DNA of 64,000 bases from positions 85,280 to 149,279 of the forward strand of contig LUCM01009167.1 in the NCBI GenBank assembly GCA_008360955.1. The letters are read 5' to 3'. Below the pieces are notes generated by a model. The model ran no database searches. It saw only the letters and a program-made list of their open reading frames with translations, and was not told the origin of the DNA. The first letter of the stretch is position 1. Every line of letters starts with the position of its first letter. A program made the position numbers and the translations under genes. This stretch comes from Fasciolopsis buskii. Lineage: Eukaryota; Platyhelminthes; Trematoda; Plagiorchiida; Fasciolidae. This document shows positions 22,000-37,080 of this stretch, piece after piece.

Positions 22000-23630
22000 C
22001 TCGCTATTATCATCTCAATAAGCTTGTCCTATCATTCACTGTCGGTTCTGAATTTTACAAACATTCATTCAAACACTTCTCCCCATGTATAGAATCACAC
22101 TTGGTTAGAAGTTAGGTTAGCTTTTGATTCATCTCATCACTACATCAAAGTGCTGTACAGTTGTATATGTGTATTAACGGAAGAGATCTATAAAACATCC
22201 TAGAAACCAGCACCATTTATCATCTGCGAATTACCCTGTTTACAAGGATGCTGTTGGCAATCAACTTATGCGCATTTTCCAGTTGCCATCCGAACCCGAT
22301 CTGGGTCCAAAAAAGTGCTCTATAATCCCGTTGTCATCTTGAGTGATAATGGTCTGCTTTATAGCCGTTCTATCTCACCGTACCAGCGACGCGTGATTCT
22401 GTTTCTCGCTTCAAACAACTTTGTTTTTGAAATTTCCTATTAGTTGTTTTGTTCATTGTGTTCTTCGATACCTGCTGCCACTTGTTACCGTCTTGATCTT
22501 TCTTATTTGCTTTTTATCCATCCTTTCACTGCTTGACGTGAATGCCACAGTATCTACGGCTGCGCCATCTCCTATTTTTATTCACTGGGATATACTACCT
22601 TCGCACGTGATAGAATCTTCACAGCCGTCCTGTTTTTTGTGAATGCTTTGGTTTTGCACAGAAAGTTATGGTTGCTTGCCCTTGTTTTCGTCAGTCTGTC
22701 CATCGCACACTGTGTGATGCGTTATGGAATCTACGCGAACACATTCAAAAGTTTCTTTACGTCGCCCACCAAATTTATTCTTTCTTTTTGAGGAACTTGT
22801 TCTTTTGATTATGTAGCCTGACACCAATTTTTCGTTCTGAAGAGCAGTCGGTTGCTCTGTTTACCTTTTCCTTTAGATCTTGAAGCTAATGGTTTAAAAG
22901 GTTAAATTTCGAAATACGTATAACAGAACCGAGGCAAACACTGACATCTTTCTGCGGCAAATGAACTTCATCGCCCCAACCGATGCGTTCGGTTTGCGGC
23001 CTGGTAATATCTCATATGCACATGCGTCGTGTAAAACCCGATGAATGGTAACCCTGATGACAGTGGAATGTCAAGGAAATAATTTTTCGTTCATTTTTAC
23101 CTTGGTTCTCTGACCTTTCTTAGTATAAGGCTATTTCTAGTGGCACTTAGTTTACTGGCGTTACGAAATCGAGCAAAACTTTTGAGCGTAATCGATATTG
23201 TATCCCATCAGGAAAATGCAATTTCTTACTTGAACGAAATAATTGGAGCACAAATGGGAAGTGATTTCTTTTACTGTTTCCCGTAGTCTAAAAGCCTCAC
23301 ACTGCCCTTTGAGATCAAACTTTTATGGCAAATCAATAGCACGTGACTCTTAACACTAAAAGGACAGACGAATTTACATTTATGAAGTAGCCATAAGGAT
23401 GCCTTCCTTGTAATTGCAGAAGGAAGCAGCCTACGTAATGCATTGCAATCCCGCTCACAGGGGCCAGATAAAGTACTTTCAGCGACGCCAAAGTCAATGT
23501 TGCGGTATGAGGCTGGTTGACAAACGCCCCTTTGTCCTTATTGCACAACTGTTGGGAACAACGTGTTTTGGTATTTCCGTGTACTTATCAATTATCATTT
23601 CAAGAACGAAATAAAGTGACTTAATTTTAT
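22000..23630 (+). other. Probable MARK 3' UTR region, candidate poly(A) signal near 23610
   Basis: No coding exon is apparent after the MARK stop. The first clear AATAAA found downstream is at 23610-23615. A weaker TATAAA occurs near 22190. The true 3' end cannot be fixed without transcript data. Confidence 0.3.
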
Positions 23631-24935
23631 CAAAAACAGGGACCTTTTGTTCAAGACAGAGTTGTCACTGATGCATAGCAGGTCGTGGTGCTCATGTACC
23701 AAATCACTGCAAAAAAACAATGACTACATTAACGTAATTAGTATCAGGGAGCTCTGTTTCACTTAGCTCAAACTAATGAACTAGGTTTCGGGTGGAGGGG
23801 AGGGTAGAAAACTGCATATAAAGATATATCAACTTCTGATTCACTTACTGGAAAGCAAAATAGTGGGGAATTTGTCAGTTGGGGTTAGCTTTTGTTCAAT
23901 TTATCATTAACCACTTTCGAAGTGATGTCTCGGTCGCATTAGTTTCCACAAGGTGTGGTTGATTATCGTTAAAGTATTTTGTTTTATTTGCCATTCGGAA
24001 TGTGAGGTAGTTGTTCAGCTTGTTCGGGTTTGTTTAGTAGTTTGCTTTTATTTATTAGCGACATAAGGTGCTTGTCGATTTTATTGGAAAGTTGGACATA
24101 TGCGTCTTCCTACATTTATTGATGAAGGCCTCAAACTCCCGTAAAATGGATTGAGAATGATGTTTCTCAACAGCGATCTGTATATTTGTGAATTTCTTCA
24201 GTAACTTTTAATTTGGCCTTAGAATGTTTAGATGCAAAACGACTGTGGTTGTACGGCATGGAGTAATTCGTCAAAGCGAGCTTTCTATAAATCACTGAAA
24301 TCGGAGTTGTCGGCCTGCAAACAGCATGCATATAGGAGCGCAGATCGCTTGTTAGTTCCATTTTAAAATAGTTTTAGGCAAATATCGCTATGGATTTGTT
24401 TTACATAGTTCAGTTTTCCACATTCATTTCACTTCACCTCAATAGGTACCATCTGCAGGAGGGAGTTGCTCGTAGCTGGCACTGATCTATACAGATATCA
24501 AAGCCTTTGGAGTTCCGTATCGGTGAGCATCGCTGGGCGAGATCGACTTGGGGGATTCTTCGGTCACCATCACGGGGTTCAACCTCGCGGTGGTACATGA
24601 AATGTAGAGGCATTTGGAGAATATGATAACAGGTTTGTTTCACCGAGAGAAAATCTCATCTCGGTTGGTATCAGTGCCCGTCAACGCTCATTTTTTTGAT
24701 CCGTTTCTTTCGGTCTTTCCGCCTCTTTCAGTGGTCAACTGGAGCCGCAGCCCATGTCCGGTTCTAGTCTTGCCAGCTAGTCATAACATTTCGCCCATGG
24801 TGTTCATTGGTCGTCTTTATCGTATCTTTGGACCGCGCCCGCTGACCGTGATGTCTGTGATTATCTCCACGTTCTCTCGCTTTCTGCTATCGTCCTCCCT
24901 GTCCTGCCAGAACACCAGCGATCTTTTAACCTGAA

Positions 24936-24965
24936 GGTTGTGGTTTCGAATCTTCCCGCCTCCGG
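24936..24965 (+). repeat. tRNA-like B-box fragment
   Basis: TGAAGGTTGTGGTTTCGAATCTTCCCGCC resembles, block by block, the 3' half of the split tRNA-like SINE at 55955-56215 (GTGAAGGTCGCGGGTTCGAATCCTCCCACC on its minus strand). The B box is GGTTTCGAATCTT. No A box is recognisable upstream. Confidence 0.4.
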
Positions 24966-27900
24966 AGGTCTTCGCCTCGCAGCCTCTGGTTACCCGCGAA
25001 CCCTTTCTTAAAAATGACGTAAATTAATAAAGGAGGTGAAATGACACGATAAAAGATTTATGACAGCCTGCCTTATGTCGGCGCGCAAAATTTTGGATTG
25101 TTCTCGATTAGTGACCCTTCAGTCATCCTTTTCCCGATGAGAAATGATCACGAGCGAGTACGGAAACTCCATTCGTACTAAGCCAGAAATCCGTAACTTT
25201 TGTAGCGTGAAACAAGAACGGGTGGTCACATGCCGTTGGTATTGATGACCCAGCGTGATGGATGAGTATTTGACTAATGTATGCAAGGACATTTCGATGG
25301 CTGGAGTGGAAAGTGGGCAGTGTAATTAGTCGTCGGTAACTGTGAAAGCTGCGTGTGGATGTAAAGATTTGTTCTCGGGCACATTCGTCATTACTGCATT
25401 GACCAGCGGACTATGCCTGTTACTGGTAAACGTCAACACATGGAATGCTGATTGGCGCTTTTGTTAATGTTGTATTTCAGGGAAAGTTTCGAGTCCCTGA
25501 GACCCGTGGTTTACTCCCAATCACTTGTGAAAGACCTTCTCCCGTAGTACAGGGACTTCCAGATAAAGCGAACTCCGAGTCTGAAGCCTGACAACAAGTT
25601 CGCCCCACTACATGCAATGAAAAGAAACCCGTCAATGAGAAATATCAATATGCTTGAAACTAGGCAAACCCGAACAGAGCGTTAGAGGAAACGAACGACT
25701 TTTGAAGGGATCTTTGAGGCATCAGGCGAACGCACTATTTACAAGAGGAAATGGTACGGTGACAAAAGAATAAGCAATTATTGGGCATCATGCAAGGAAA
25801 ATTCAACAAATCCCAATGAAGGATCCACGGAAGTAGGGTCTTGTTCAAGTACGTAAATTCTTTGACCCCAGTGGAAGCTGAAGCCAAGTGAGAAGGTCCT
25901 CTGTGTTTTTCGGCGGCGGATGATCTACTGGACCACACCGGGTTTTGCAAGGGTGTGGTTCGAGTGTCATCCACGTCGGACCAAAGTTCTTATCGTAGCT
26001 GTTCTTGATCGGATATGTTGTTTGGTTATTTAACCTATGCTGCTTTTCACTTGATAATATAGATGTAAGTGATCCACGACCTGCGTCTCTTCCAACTTAC
26101 ACTTTATTACCAACGCGTGTTCTTATGACTGGTTTTAATCTGTGAAGTGACTAATAGGGGGCAGGTAATCTAACCACGTCGGTTTCTTTTAATGTGAATT
26201 ATCCGCTGGCTGAATCCAGTTAAGCATCCAAGGTTGGACGCAAGGTCACTCCGGAGACGACGAGTTATCGCCAGCGAAGAGCTCTGAAATCGCATAGATA
26301 ATGTTCTCGAAATGGTTCGGCAGCGCTCACCGTCAGTTTATTTCACATACATTGAAACATATGAGTTGCTGCACTTTTTTCGCATCAACACTTCCAATTT
26401 CTTTTCTCGATCCAGTTTTGATAATGGTTGATCCATTGAAATACCAAATTCATGTATTTTAAGTGTCCTATATATTTTAGTCAGAAGTGCAACCAGTCCA
26501 GAAATAGGGTGACGCGCATCTTCTGCGGTGAGAGTAGCTTTGTTACAGGTGACCGTTACACTTTCAGACGTATGCTTGATAATCGTAAGATTGATTTATT
26601 ATCCATTTGAGTTACCCGTACCAAATACCGTCAGTTGAGATATGAAACAGCCCCTTGTGAATGTATCCTAACTGGTGAATTCCGGTGAGAAAGTTTAGTT
26701 TTCATCACCATGGTTTGTGATCATAGTAGGCGGTCGATCGTGCAATGCCTTACTCTTTTGAATACAGTGCATGTATACGTTAAAAATAAATTTCGCTTAG
26801 AGTTCCCACGGCATGATTCTTGGGCACCCCATTTATCAAAATCGTGATTGTGATCTACACCCCCAACTCTAAAAGCCTGACCACATCCCAGGACTCAGTG
26901 GTGTAGCTCCAGAATGAAGCTAAACAAGGACTGAGATTGGGCAGTTTGCAGAATGCAGCATTTGGGGCAGTCACACTTATCACATCGATGACTATCCAGA
27001 AAATTTGACGGATAACTTGTCTTTTGAAGACAGCAGTTGTCTGGTTACGCTGAAAATTTGCAGCTGAGTAGTGGTCATTACCAGCTTCCTGGACTTTCTC
27101 TAGACAACAGCTGATAAAGTTATTGCAAAAACTCAAATAGAACGGAAACAGCGATTACGGTAGGCCACTTTATTAATATCTTTATATTCGTTACTGTTTT
27201 AAAAGGTGATACAGTTCCAGTCTTTGCTTTACGTCAGCGAATTTCCTCTGCCTGTGGACAATGGAAACTTCGAAGGAACATCGGAAATTGTACACCTGCC
27301 CAATCGCTTTTTTTCTGCAATCACTTGTATATCGTCACAAGGAGAAACTGTGAAACGGAATAGGCGGTCGATGGTCTAACATAGCAGGAATTGTCTTCGC
27401 CCTTGCCATGATGAAGTCTACAAGTCACCCGGAAAATGCATGATCCCATCCGAAATTTTTCATATATGTCTATCATCCCTAGTGAATATACGAACCTTTG
27501 GTAATCCGTTATGCCTATTGGATCCAAGGTTTTTGCCAAAGACCGGCCCGTCTCTAGTATCTTCTGTCTTCAGTAATACTGAAGGCATTATAAATTATCT
27601 ATCTAAACTAAGGAAGTACCAGCATCATGCGCACAGAGGTCAGGCTTTTCGCCGGGGTCACGTTAAACATGTTTGTTGTTTCAAGGAACGCAAGATCTCG
27701 TGTCCACCAATGTAGCTTTTGCAGACGTAAAAGTTAGATTTACCAGGTCCGCGTGCGTTAGTCGCTTTAGCATATAGACATTAATTCTGACCAGTTACTC
27801 CAATTTTTTTGAACTAATCGATTTATCGGGATCTGTCAGTAAGCAGTCCTAAAAAGACCAAATTTTATAAGTCTATTGGGATCGTGTCACTCGACGGGGT

Positions 27901-28264
27901 GATTGTGTTTCCATACCTATAGCCAAAAAGGATCCGAGATCCTAATTGATTGACACATCTGTTTGGTTTGTCTGCTATATCCTGGCTTGCTTATGCCCCC
28001 ACTGATAATACAGGATTACAACTTATTAGAAAGTTTCCAGATCTTGGGTGAAAAACGAAGCCAAATGTGATATGAGATGCACAATCCACTTATGGTCCTT
28101 GGGCCACTGCAGAACTGCCTCTCGCCTGACTCTGCACTTCGCCCCTATCTTAAAGTGGTCAACGAGGCCAATCCAATGGCAAAAACAGGTTTTTACTGTG
28201 TAACTTTGGAATGGTAATTCACACAACACTGGAAGTTCAATTAGGTACTTCATGTTCGAGAGCC

Positions 28265-28332
28265 GGGTCACGGTAGCTTAGTAATAGAGCTTCTGACCGG
28301 CAATCCGAAGGTCGCCGATCGTAGACTTTTGC
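28265..28332 (+). repeat. tRNA-derived SINE fragment
   Basis: CGGTAGCTTAGTAATAGAGC (28271-28290) is a good A-box region, followed at tRNA-like spacing by CCGAAGGTCGCCGATCG, where a degenerate B box should be. The CCG-AAGGTCGC block matches the SINE at 55955-56215. It is probably a diverged copy of the same tRNA-derived family. Confidence 0.45.
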
Positions 28333-31300
28333 ATGTTTTTGTGGAAACGCATTATCCATTCAGTCTCACCGGACCTTGAATTAGCCAATCAGATCGCCTT
28401 CCTGTGGGGGAAACTGGACAGTCAACATTCGGTGCATGAACATATATCCAGTGTAGGACTATGACCTTCAAACTAGAAATAAATGACTTTGAAGTGAAGC
28501 TCCTCTCAACAGTACCGGACATGGAACAGTCTTTCCGCATCAGTAGTCAAATACCGATTATGGTCCACTGTCGCGACTCCCTTAGATATGGCATCGAGTC
28601 ATGTAGTTAGCTGAAGGACTATATCATACTTTGCATTAATTGCACAACGAGGGCTATGGGCTCCTGGCTAAAAGCGTAATCTCATCAGAAGATGCATCTA
28701 TCAGATATCCGTTTTACCTGTTATCTTGTATGCCGGAGAAACCAGACAGTTTTTGGCTGATTCGCGGCCGAAAAGTGAAAAGATTCTGTTTAAAGAAGCC
28801 TATGAAGTTCCGAGCTCTAGAATCGACCACAGCCTAAAAGCTTATAGGGCGTTCTCGTATTCTCGGTACCACCTCCACTGGTTCTATCATCTTCGTAAAG
28901 CTTATGAGAATAACTCTCCCAGTGATGCTTTTTGTTGAGCCGAAATATTTTATAAGATGTTAGGTATGGAGTTAGGTTTATGGTTGGTTTTGGAACTGCA
29001 CCGCTAATGAGAAAACTAAAATTCATTATTATGGATCGTCACTCGCGACCAACTGCTCCTCAGTTTGCCCCAGAGATGAATAATCTTCAGTGATATACAT
29101 TCTCATAAAAATAAACTCAAATAAATTCAGCAAATAAACTAGGTACCAGTTTCGGATAGTTGGTAATATGAAGTGACCATCGTTGTGATCCACTGGAATT
29201 GGAATAAGTGCGGGACTGTGATGAGGCTGATTGTAATAATGACTGCTTACCAAAGAGACTAGAATGGATGTCGATCTTCCTTCTCCTCTCTGTCTATAAA
29301 CAAATATTTATACATATGTGGAGCACATCAGTTTACGGGTCATGCATCGTCGATCCGTGGCAAGGGAGGAAAACATTGATCCAAGAAGAGGGTTGTAAAA
29401 CGAAACTTCTTACGGTTCATTCATTTACCACCTCGGTATCACTGATCATCCACTGGAATTCATGATTCGTCAGTGGTCTGAATACTGCTCGGTTAACTTA
29501 TAGGTCCTGTCAAGTGCCTTTTATCAAAGGGTCTAACATATAAAGCAGTAGGATGATCTGAAGGTTTTGGGACCCGCCTAGGATTGGTGAACGAATTTCC
29601 GGTTCAAAATTTATTCTGATGAGACCGCACAATCTGGGTGCCGAGTACACGTTTCTGCTGCAGATGCCGGTAGGCACAATGTCGGCTCCCGCACATGATT
29701 CTAAATCAGAGTAAAGCTCTCTCGTTCAGACTCACTGACAAGGATCAGCCACTTAGGTGAGGAGCGCCGAGCATTTGCCTTCACCATAACTCACGAGCAG
29801 ATAATAAGATTCAAACCGGGCGGAACCTGAGGGTAGAAGATTATCTCCGAGGTACACGGCTGTATGCTATTCGAGATGTTTCAGAAGTGCGGATAGGAAG
29901 CTCTATTTGAATTCGCGGTTGGTCATGAACGGAGTGGGGTCACGCTCACCGCGTCAGAGAGGTTCCGAGCATGTCAAAATCCTGATACCTAGACAGAGGA
30001 AGAAAGGGAAGATTATTAATTAGAATAGAGGATAGAGAACTCTGTATTGGAGTTTAGAAAATTTGCCTGATAAATGATGGACGCCTGTGATAAGAATTAC
30101 GGGAGTTGAAGATCCATATGGAAATAACTGAACTGAGCTAACAAAACTACAAAGTTGCCATGATTCGTTCCAGTTGAAAAGGATACTGTAGTGGTCACAG
30201 AAATATGAGCACTGTGAGCGATGTTCTTTCCTAGGGGGAGGGAGTGTAACGAACTAGTAAAACGCCGCCATACTGGCTCTGAATGCGGAAGTAGTCGCTG
30301 TGGCATCTAAGACACGGTGGGTTTCGTCTAACATACGCCCTTCTTATATGGTCCCTCAGTACGTTGACGGTACTGTGACCTGCAAATATCCGCCCCCATC
30401 AAATAGAGTGACTGTCTTATCACCTCTGAAACAATGCATTCTTCAGGAAGCGCCTGAATGGCACTTCTTGGTAGCAGTGGGTCCCAATATAAAATGATCA
30501 AAATGACCCTAAATTGCATTACCGATCATCGATTTACAACGGCTGGGGTGACCCCAGTTTCGCAGGTCGTCTTACCTGAGACGGGAAGTGCAATCTCCAA
30601 AATGTACCTCTTACGTAGTCTCAGTGCGGTGTCTGCAGGGAAAAAACGGATTATACGGGAGAGTCGCTGACGTCGTGGACCAGGTTAAACGAGTTAGCAG
30701 GCCTCGCAAACGGCAAGCGAAACCTTTTTCATTTCTCTCATTTTTTCGCCTGGGCTCAGGTGATGCTTGATCTCTATCCAGGTTGGTGTTAAGATACAAA
30801 ATTACAAATCGCAATTAGGATCACTAGTTAAACGGCAAACATATTGGGGTAATCTGAAATATCGTTAAAAGTTTATTAGGTCCTGCGAAAGTAAACATTC
30901 ATCTTGATGGTACAAATTCTTAAAGCAAACTTTCCTTGTACCGGTAATATTTTTCAGATTGTTAAAGTTTTTGTGTTTTAACATATGTTTGATTTTATCT
31001 GCCTTTGATAGTTTCTATTTTGTTTGAGAGGCGAAACCCACAAAATTGCATTGGAAATCATTACCCACCGATGTTTACACATTGTGTATGCCAAATCCTG
31101 AATAAATGAGTAATCGTTTGTCTTGTACACTTTAGCCAAGTCATGCAGGACAATAAGCCAGCATCATGCGCCTGGCAGCACTGAATTGATTTCATGGACT
31201 AAACCTTTATGATTTACGCCTATTTTCTAATTGACATCAGCAAAGAGACAGAAAAGAAGCTGCAAAATATGGTGAACTTTCCATTGGAAGTCGGACAAAA

Positions 31301-33078
31301 TGTTTGCGATTACACTAATAGTTGATTTGTGTTTGATTCGTCTATTTCTCCGTGGTATGCTCTAATTTCAATCCCCTCTGATTCGAAAGTGGCAGAATTA
31401 GTGCTGTTCGGTAGACTTATAAAAGAACAAATGGAGAAACCAAAGCACCGTGGCTATTTATGTTGATACTGAGGAATTTTCGAGATGCGTGAAATGCCGT
31501 TCAAGAATGCTTCGCTTTATTCAAAATGCTCATGAATCTATCATGTGTATTCAGTTAAATAGATCTGAGTCGATTCCTTAAAGCTATACAATAGCGTGTT
31601 TTCTGATAGGAGAGTGTTAAAAGCAATCGAAAGGCCGTGTTTAACCGTTTTCTTTATGCTACCGCTTAGTCAGCTGACATGAATTATTCACCTGTTGCGA
31701 ATAAAGGCCTTGCATCAAACCTCGCAATCGTTCTCCGTCTTTAAGGCTAGACCACCAAGCAGTGATTGTCCATCACTTACCATGAGCCACACAGATACCA
31801 TGGGTTGTGTACTGCATCGTTCGTCGCGCAAGATAACGAGGACCACGCAGCCGATTGCTCCGACTATGATGGACAGTATTAAGTAGGCTGCTGCTCAGAT
31901 TCCTCGTACTGCGTTAACCCACCACTGCGTTGTGGGTGAGACCTTTGAGTCGATAGCTCCGGCTGGGATATCCAAAGAAGTACAACTCTTCTGCCATGTG
32001 AACTGCGGCGAGCCATCTCTCGCTTAAACACCTCTGGCACCCGATCAATAACTGATTGCGCTTAGACGGTAGGAAAAATCAAGTAAAATTGTGATGCACA
32101 TGGATTGCTCTTTTAAAACTAAAGCTTGCTACTCAAAACAAAAAACTGGGGTGAAAGTGATTCTTCCGCATGTAACAAATAAAAGCAATTTAGCCAGATT
32201 TGCTCAGACTGGTCTCCTAGGGAATGCAAGTTTAAGTATTCTATTTTGCTACTCTGTTTGTCTGATTTTCAATTCTGTTGCAAGTTTAGTTATACTTTAA
32301 GTAGTATCTGGCGTCATTCCGCAAGTTCTATTGAGCATTGAGACGAAATTATCGCAAAAGCAAAATTTCCGATTGCCGATTTGTACTCGCCTAGATTTTA
32401 GGGACCAGTAAAATCTGTTTACATCATCCATCGAAAATGGAAAGCCTGACATCCAAAACTGGTCCGTACCGAGCAAGCTTGTCTTAGATAACTTCCTTTT
32501 CTGGGTAGTCCAGTTTCACTAATTTGAGGTTTAGCAGTCTGTATTCTATAGGAATAGATACAATTTCACAGGATGACGAGTTGGAGCAGGATTGCTTCAA
32601 AAAACGGTCGGAATAGACGAGCGTTCTTTTGCAGTCTGAATTTAAACAAAAATCAGTTGCGCATTGTCACCCAAGCCAGTTATCGCTGCATGGTTTTCAG
32701 GGAAAAACAACAAAAATAAAGTCGTTCTTTGTTCTTTCGACTACCCACGGTGGTCGAAAGCATAGTGGAAGGATCAAGTGGGCTCAAAGTCAAAGGAACG
32801 CCATGCGGGAAATTACATCTTTCTTTTTGAAAGAATGAATAGCAAGACAGTATATGGGAGTTGGAGCCGAGATCGCACCCTATTCACCTTAAGAGCTAAG
32901 TGATTGTAGTATCATCTATATACTAGTAGTTCAGTAGAAACATGGATACGAAAAACAAAATTTCAAGTTGTTTATCACCAAGTAATAGTCAACAGTCTGA
33001 ACCCAAATTTTCGTTCGTTGTTGTTGAATTTCCAGTTGAAATCTCAAAAGCTCTGATCGAAAGAAGGATATATGTAAA

Positions 33079-33102
33079 TATATATATATATATATATATA
33101 TC
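33079..33102. repeat. (TA)n microsatellite
   Basis: TA run of 24 bases. No Penelope tail is visible on either side. Confidence 0.95.
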
Positions 33103-36100
33103 AAAAATGTTATTCCAACTTCTATGTGTGTCATTTGAAGCTCACACTTGCGAAACAAAAATAAGGCAAAATTCATCCGGAATTCGAGTCAACATCATTT
33201 GTAACCTAGTAATCAGTGTTCTTCACTTTCGCTGAATGGCAGGTGATTGCGAAAGAAATCTATGCACTAGCCAACGTAGATGACAACGTGAACAGATGAT
33301 ACGAGGTTGCTTCAATAAGCTGGCTCCGAATGGCGGTTGCTTTTTCTGATTGGTCGCAACATTAAGTGAGTTAATGAGTTTACTTACACTTTTGAACTCC
33401 ATGCGGGTTGGCCGCGGCTCGAAAACAAAAATGCAGCGATTTAGTTAACAGGTAAATAGAACTTACCTCGAACGAGAGACGGGTTGTTTTACGTAGTAGT
33501 GTGCAGCCATTTTGACCAATGATTAGTGTCTTAAACGAGGAATGTTGATGGACGATATCGAAATCTGAATTGTCCATGGCGAAGACTGCTAAGTCCACCT
33601 ATGGGCAATGCTCAAGCGCTCCGATAAGTTTCAGCTGGTTTGATGAGACATTAATAAACAGGGCAATGTGGTGATTTATTTTCTACAAATAGTGACATGA
33701 ATTAGATAGGTTGTCAGTTTACAATATCCTTGTAGTCCTTATGTAACTGAACTAGTTTACTGTAGGGCTAATTTTCTCGACCAAATGTACATTTGCAGTT
33801 GTAACATAACTATCCGGTGAAATCAAATGACTTAAGAACTCCTTTGAGTGCTCGATAATTTGTCAAAAAGAAGGCAAAAATAACACGACAGTGTGTTGTC
33901 TATCGATGAATGGCCAACAAAAAACAAGTCAGATAAGTTCCACCGCTTTTATAATTCTGCTGCATGAAATTGATAGGTAAACAAAGTGAATATTCAGAAA
34001 ACTTCAAATTGTTCAATTTTGGCGGCCATGTGAAAATTTTCAACCGCGTAATATTTGATATATCCTCAGTTTTAAGATGCTTCAAAGTGCAAGCGCTCAC
34101 AAAAAATGAATTCCGAGGCATCAGAAATACTAGGAAAGCTGTTTCCCTCTTTATATATATATATATATATAACGAAGTTATATGACACCGACTATATATT
34201 AGGAGCGAATTAAACAACAATTTGCAGTCAGACTGAAGTCATGGAAGATTGTGCTGATTATGCGCAGGACCATGCAACAAGTTTCCGGCTTTGCAGTCCA
34301 TTCTGACTTAGATCCCGCCGTAAAAAGAACGCAAAAAGTGCAGTTCAAAACTCCGAAAACATGCATATTAATTAGTTGCAAAACATTTTCGTAGTGCTTG
34401 AAGTTGGTCAAATTGTGAAATAAATTAACTATCTTGTATACACCGAATACCATGGAAAACTCATTTGGTATTATGTTTCACCAAAGCAAGGCAAACGGTA
34501 GCGCAAAACCAAATTGTGGACTCGTACGAAAAAGCTGACTTCTGTCACACGTGTTTTTTGACTGCACAGTACATTCCAACGAGTATTTAGTGGCTATTGG
34601 CTGCAGTTTAGCAACCATTTGTCACTATAACCGATCAACGGAAGCGAGGAATGAATCACGACCAGTCATACAAAAGAGAAATACAGGAAAGGCATTTGAT
34701 GCTATTAAAATTGTGCTCTGTATCTCGTCGATACTTGATTCACATGAAAGTCCAGCTGGTTACTAAATCTCATGTATCATTATTGTTAACATACTGACCA
34801 TTATTAGTACTATTATGAATGTCAGCATATAAGTACCAGGATATTACTATTTCTACTACCACAGTAATGTAACCAAACAAGAAATGAACTTGTTAGTAAT
34901 TTAGGAGACATTGATCTGTGGCTGGTGGTGTTGAAATAGTAGGTCGGTATTGAAAATGAGGAGTCACAAAACGAGGTTGATCTGACTGAAATATAACAAT
35001 CATTTTTTGATAAGTAAAGTTGATCCTGTTTAACCAGATACTATGGCATATTAGTGTCTCGCATTTCTGCCTAAACTACCATTTTTTATAGCTTAAATTG
35101 ACCTAGTTGAAATTGGTAAATCTGGTAATTAATGAGTCCGTGCTTGAACATAGTAATTAAAAAATTAGAGAATCGTTGCTATTAGAAGATCAGTAGACGG
35201 TACAAAAATAACGAATGAAAGAAGAAAAATAGTTTTCTAGACACAAAAATTGGAAGTCTTGGTAGCAGAAACCAAGGTGCCAAGGTCCACAGGCGACTGA
35301 GGATCGGGGGATAAAGGTGCCCAAATCAGTCTTGGATAAAAGTAAGTAGTTAATAAATTGGAGGTGACTTGTATTTCGTGGGAAATAGTTTCATTCCAGC
35401 CAAAATTAAAACAAAGGACATGAGGACTGGAAAAATTGATGCATAGTGTCTTTACCTTGATCCAAAACACAAATGATACAGAGAACAACCATTCCTTGGT
35501 TAGTGTCCCCTGATTGAGTGCACGCACTTGAACGAGATTGGTTATTCATTCGGTTCGTGAAACTCGTATTTGGTTTGAGAAAACCGACAATCCAAACTCT
35601 GAGACTTAGAGTAGAAAATCACATTAGGTTTCAATGGGTTTTTGCTTGGTATTGAGCCGAGCGACATTTGATCTGTCTATCACTAGGCCATTGACTAAAG
35701 ACTCCAATCACTTGTAGCCCTACCCCCTATTGTCCAGTCGTTCGACGACAACACTAGATATAAGAGATTATTTACAAAGACAGCTTTATTCTACGATATT
35801 CTAGTGTACACATCCAGCTTCAGTACATAAACTATTTCATTCGACGTGAACCGATAATCTGAAATAGAGGTATTTATGTCGGGACTATTGAATTGTTGTG
35901 GACCGTCCATTATCCGAGCCGAATCACCCTAAATTTGGTTTTGTTTTGGTGTGACTTTCGAAATTACCAGTTACTACTCTTGGCTGCCACATAAATAGCC
36001 TGTTTTTTATCGTTTGTTGGTTCAAATTAACATCAACTTAACCCACGGGTTATAGTTTCAGCGTAGCAGTTTAATTTTTTGCCACGTTGTTGTCAAAAAC

Positions 36101-37080
36101 CAGTTTCCTTTCAGTGTTCATGACTGTTTCCCTGTGTCGAAAAAGAAAACCAGTTCATTGTCGATTCTTAGTGGCATCCTAGTCTGCCAGGCACAATCTT
36201 CACAAAGGGTCTTCGATTCTTGTCTCGTGTCTTGCGAACGTCATTATCATTTAGGTCACAAGTGATGACCTTTGGCGAGGAAAAGAACAGATGCATACGA
36301 CCTTTTGCCAGGGAAAGTTAACCTTGCATATTCAGCGGAATCTAACCCCCGATTGATTTCATCATAATTAATATCATGGCAAATGGCCCATATTTCCTGC
36401 TGCGTATTATAAACACTAACTCGCCAACTTTGAGGAAAACCGGATTTTACTTTATTTTAAATGATAGCGCCCAAAGAACTGTTCTGAAACGTCGCGCATC
36501 ACAAATCGAAGAACCAAATCAGGGTGGTGTGACGCAAAACGGTCCTAATATCGCTGCGCAACCGAGTAGGTTTCAACTTGTTTTTGTGTGCACGTGAACT
36601 AGCCTGTCAGTTCAGGCTAGCAGGTTCCCTAAGCAAAGTTATGGAAGGAAAAGTGATTGTCTGACTTATCCCAGAGACCGGAATTTAAAATCCTGTATTT
36701 CTACCAGTTTACCACAATACATCCCATTTTCCGTCCCCGCTGAACGGAATCAATATGCGACAAGATGCTTCTAATGTGCCTGCCTATTAAATTTACTCCT
36801 TACCTAGATAACTACACGCGTGACAAATTTGGAGTACATTTTCTGCTATGACTCGTAGTCGTCATTCCTGATGAGGAACAGAACGTAAGTACTCATTAGA
36901 ATCTCATTTGAATCTTTAGGAGCGTGAATGAACAAGCCCATTAAAGAATCACATTGGTAATTCATGTGAGGATTTTCGTCGGTCAGGCGAAGCTAACCTT
37001 CAGAAAGGGGACACAAGGTCCGAAATTATTGGTTTTTCTTCTCACTAATGTTTCGCATAAGAATGGGTAAATAAAATGTG
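33103..37080. other. Non-coding stretch
   Basis: No exon, RNA gene or recognisable mobile element seen, apart from a short TA run at 34152-34171. Confidence 0.6.
34152..34171. repeat. (TA)n microsatellite
   Basis: TA run of 20 bases without an adjacent Penelope tail. Confidence 0.95.

Larger units (their letters stand above)
23631..33070. other. Non-coding stretch, scattered old repeats
   Basis: No exon with recognisable homology. Frames longer than 100 codons here (for example 24614-24934) show no family motif and no convincing splice borders. tRNA-like fragments are listed separately. The stretch 29750-30010 has a mildly GC-rich, repeat-like look but no identifiable family. Confidence 0.6.

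Noticed and set aside
22830..22862. CTGAAGA followed by a perfect GAGCA/TGCTC hairpin, considered as a hammerhead
   Set aside because: No GAAA box or cleavage site follows the hairpin.
24614..24934. Plus-strand open frame of 106 codons
   Set aside because: Pro/Ser/Leu-rich without motif, leading into a tRNA-like repeat; treated as repeat sequence.
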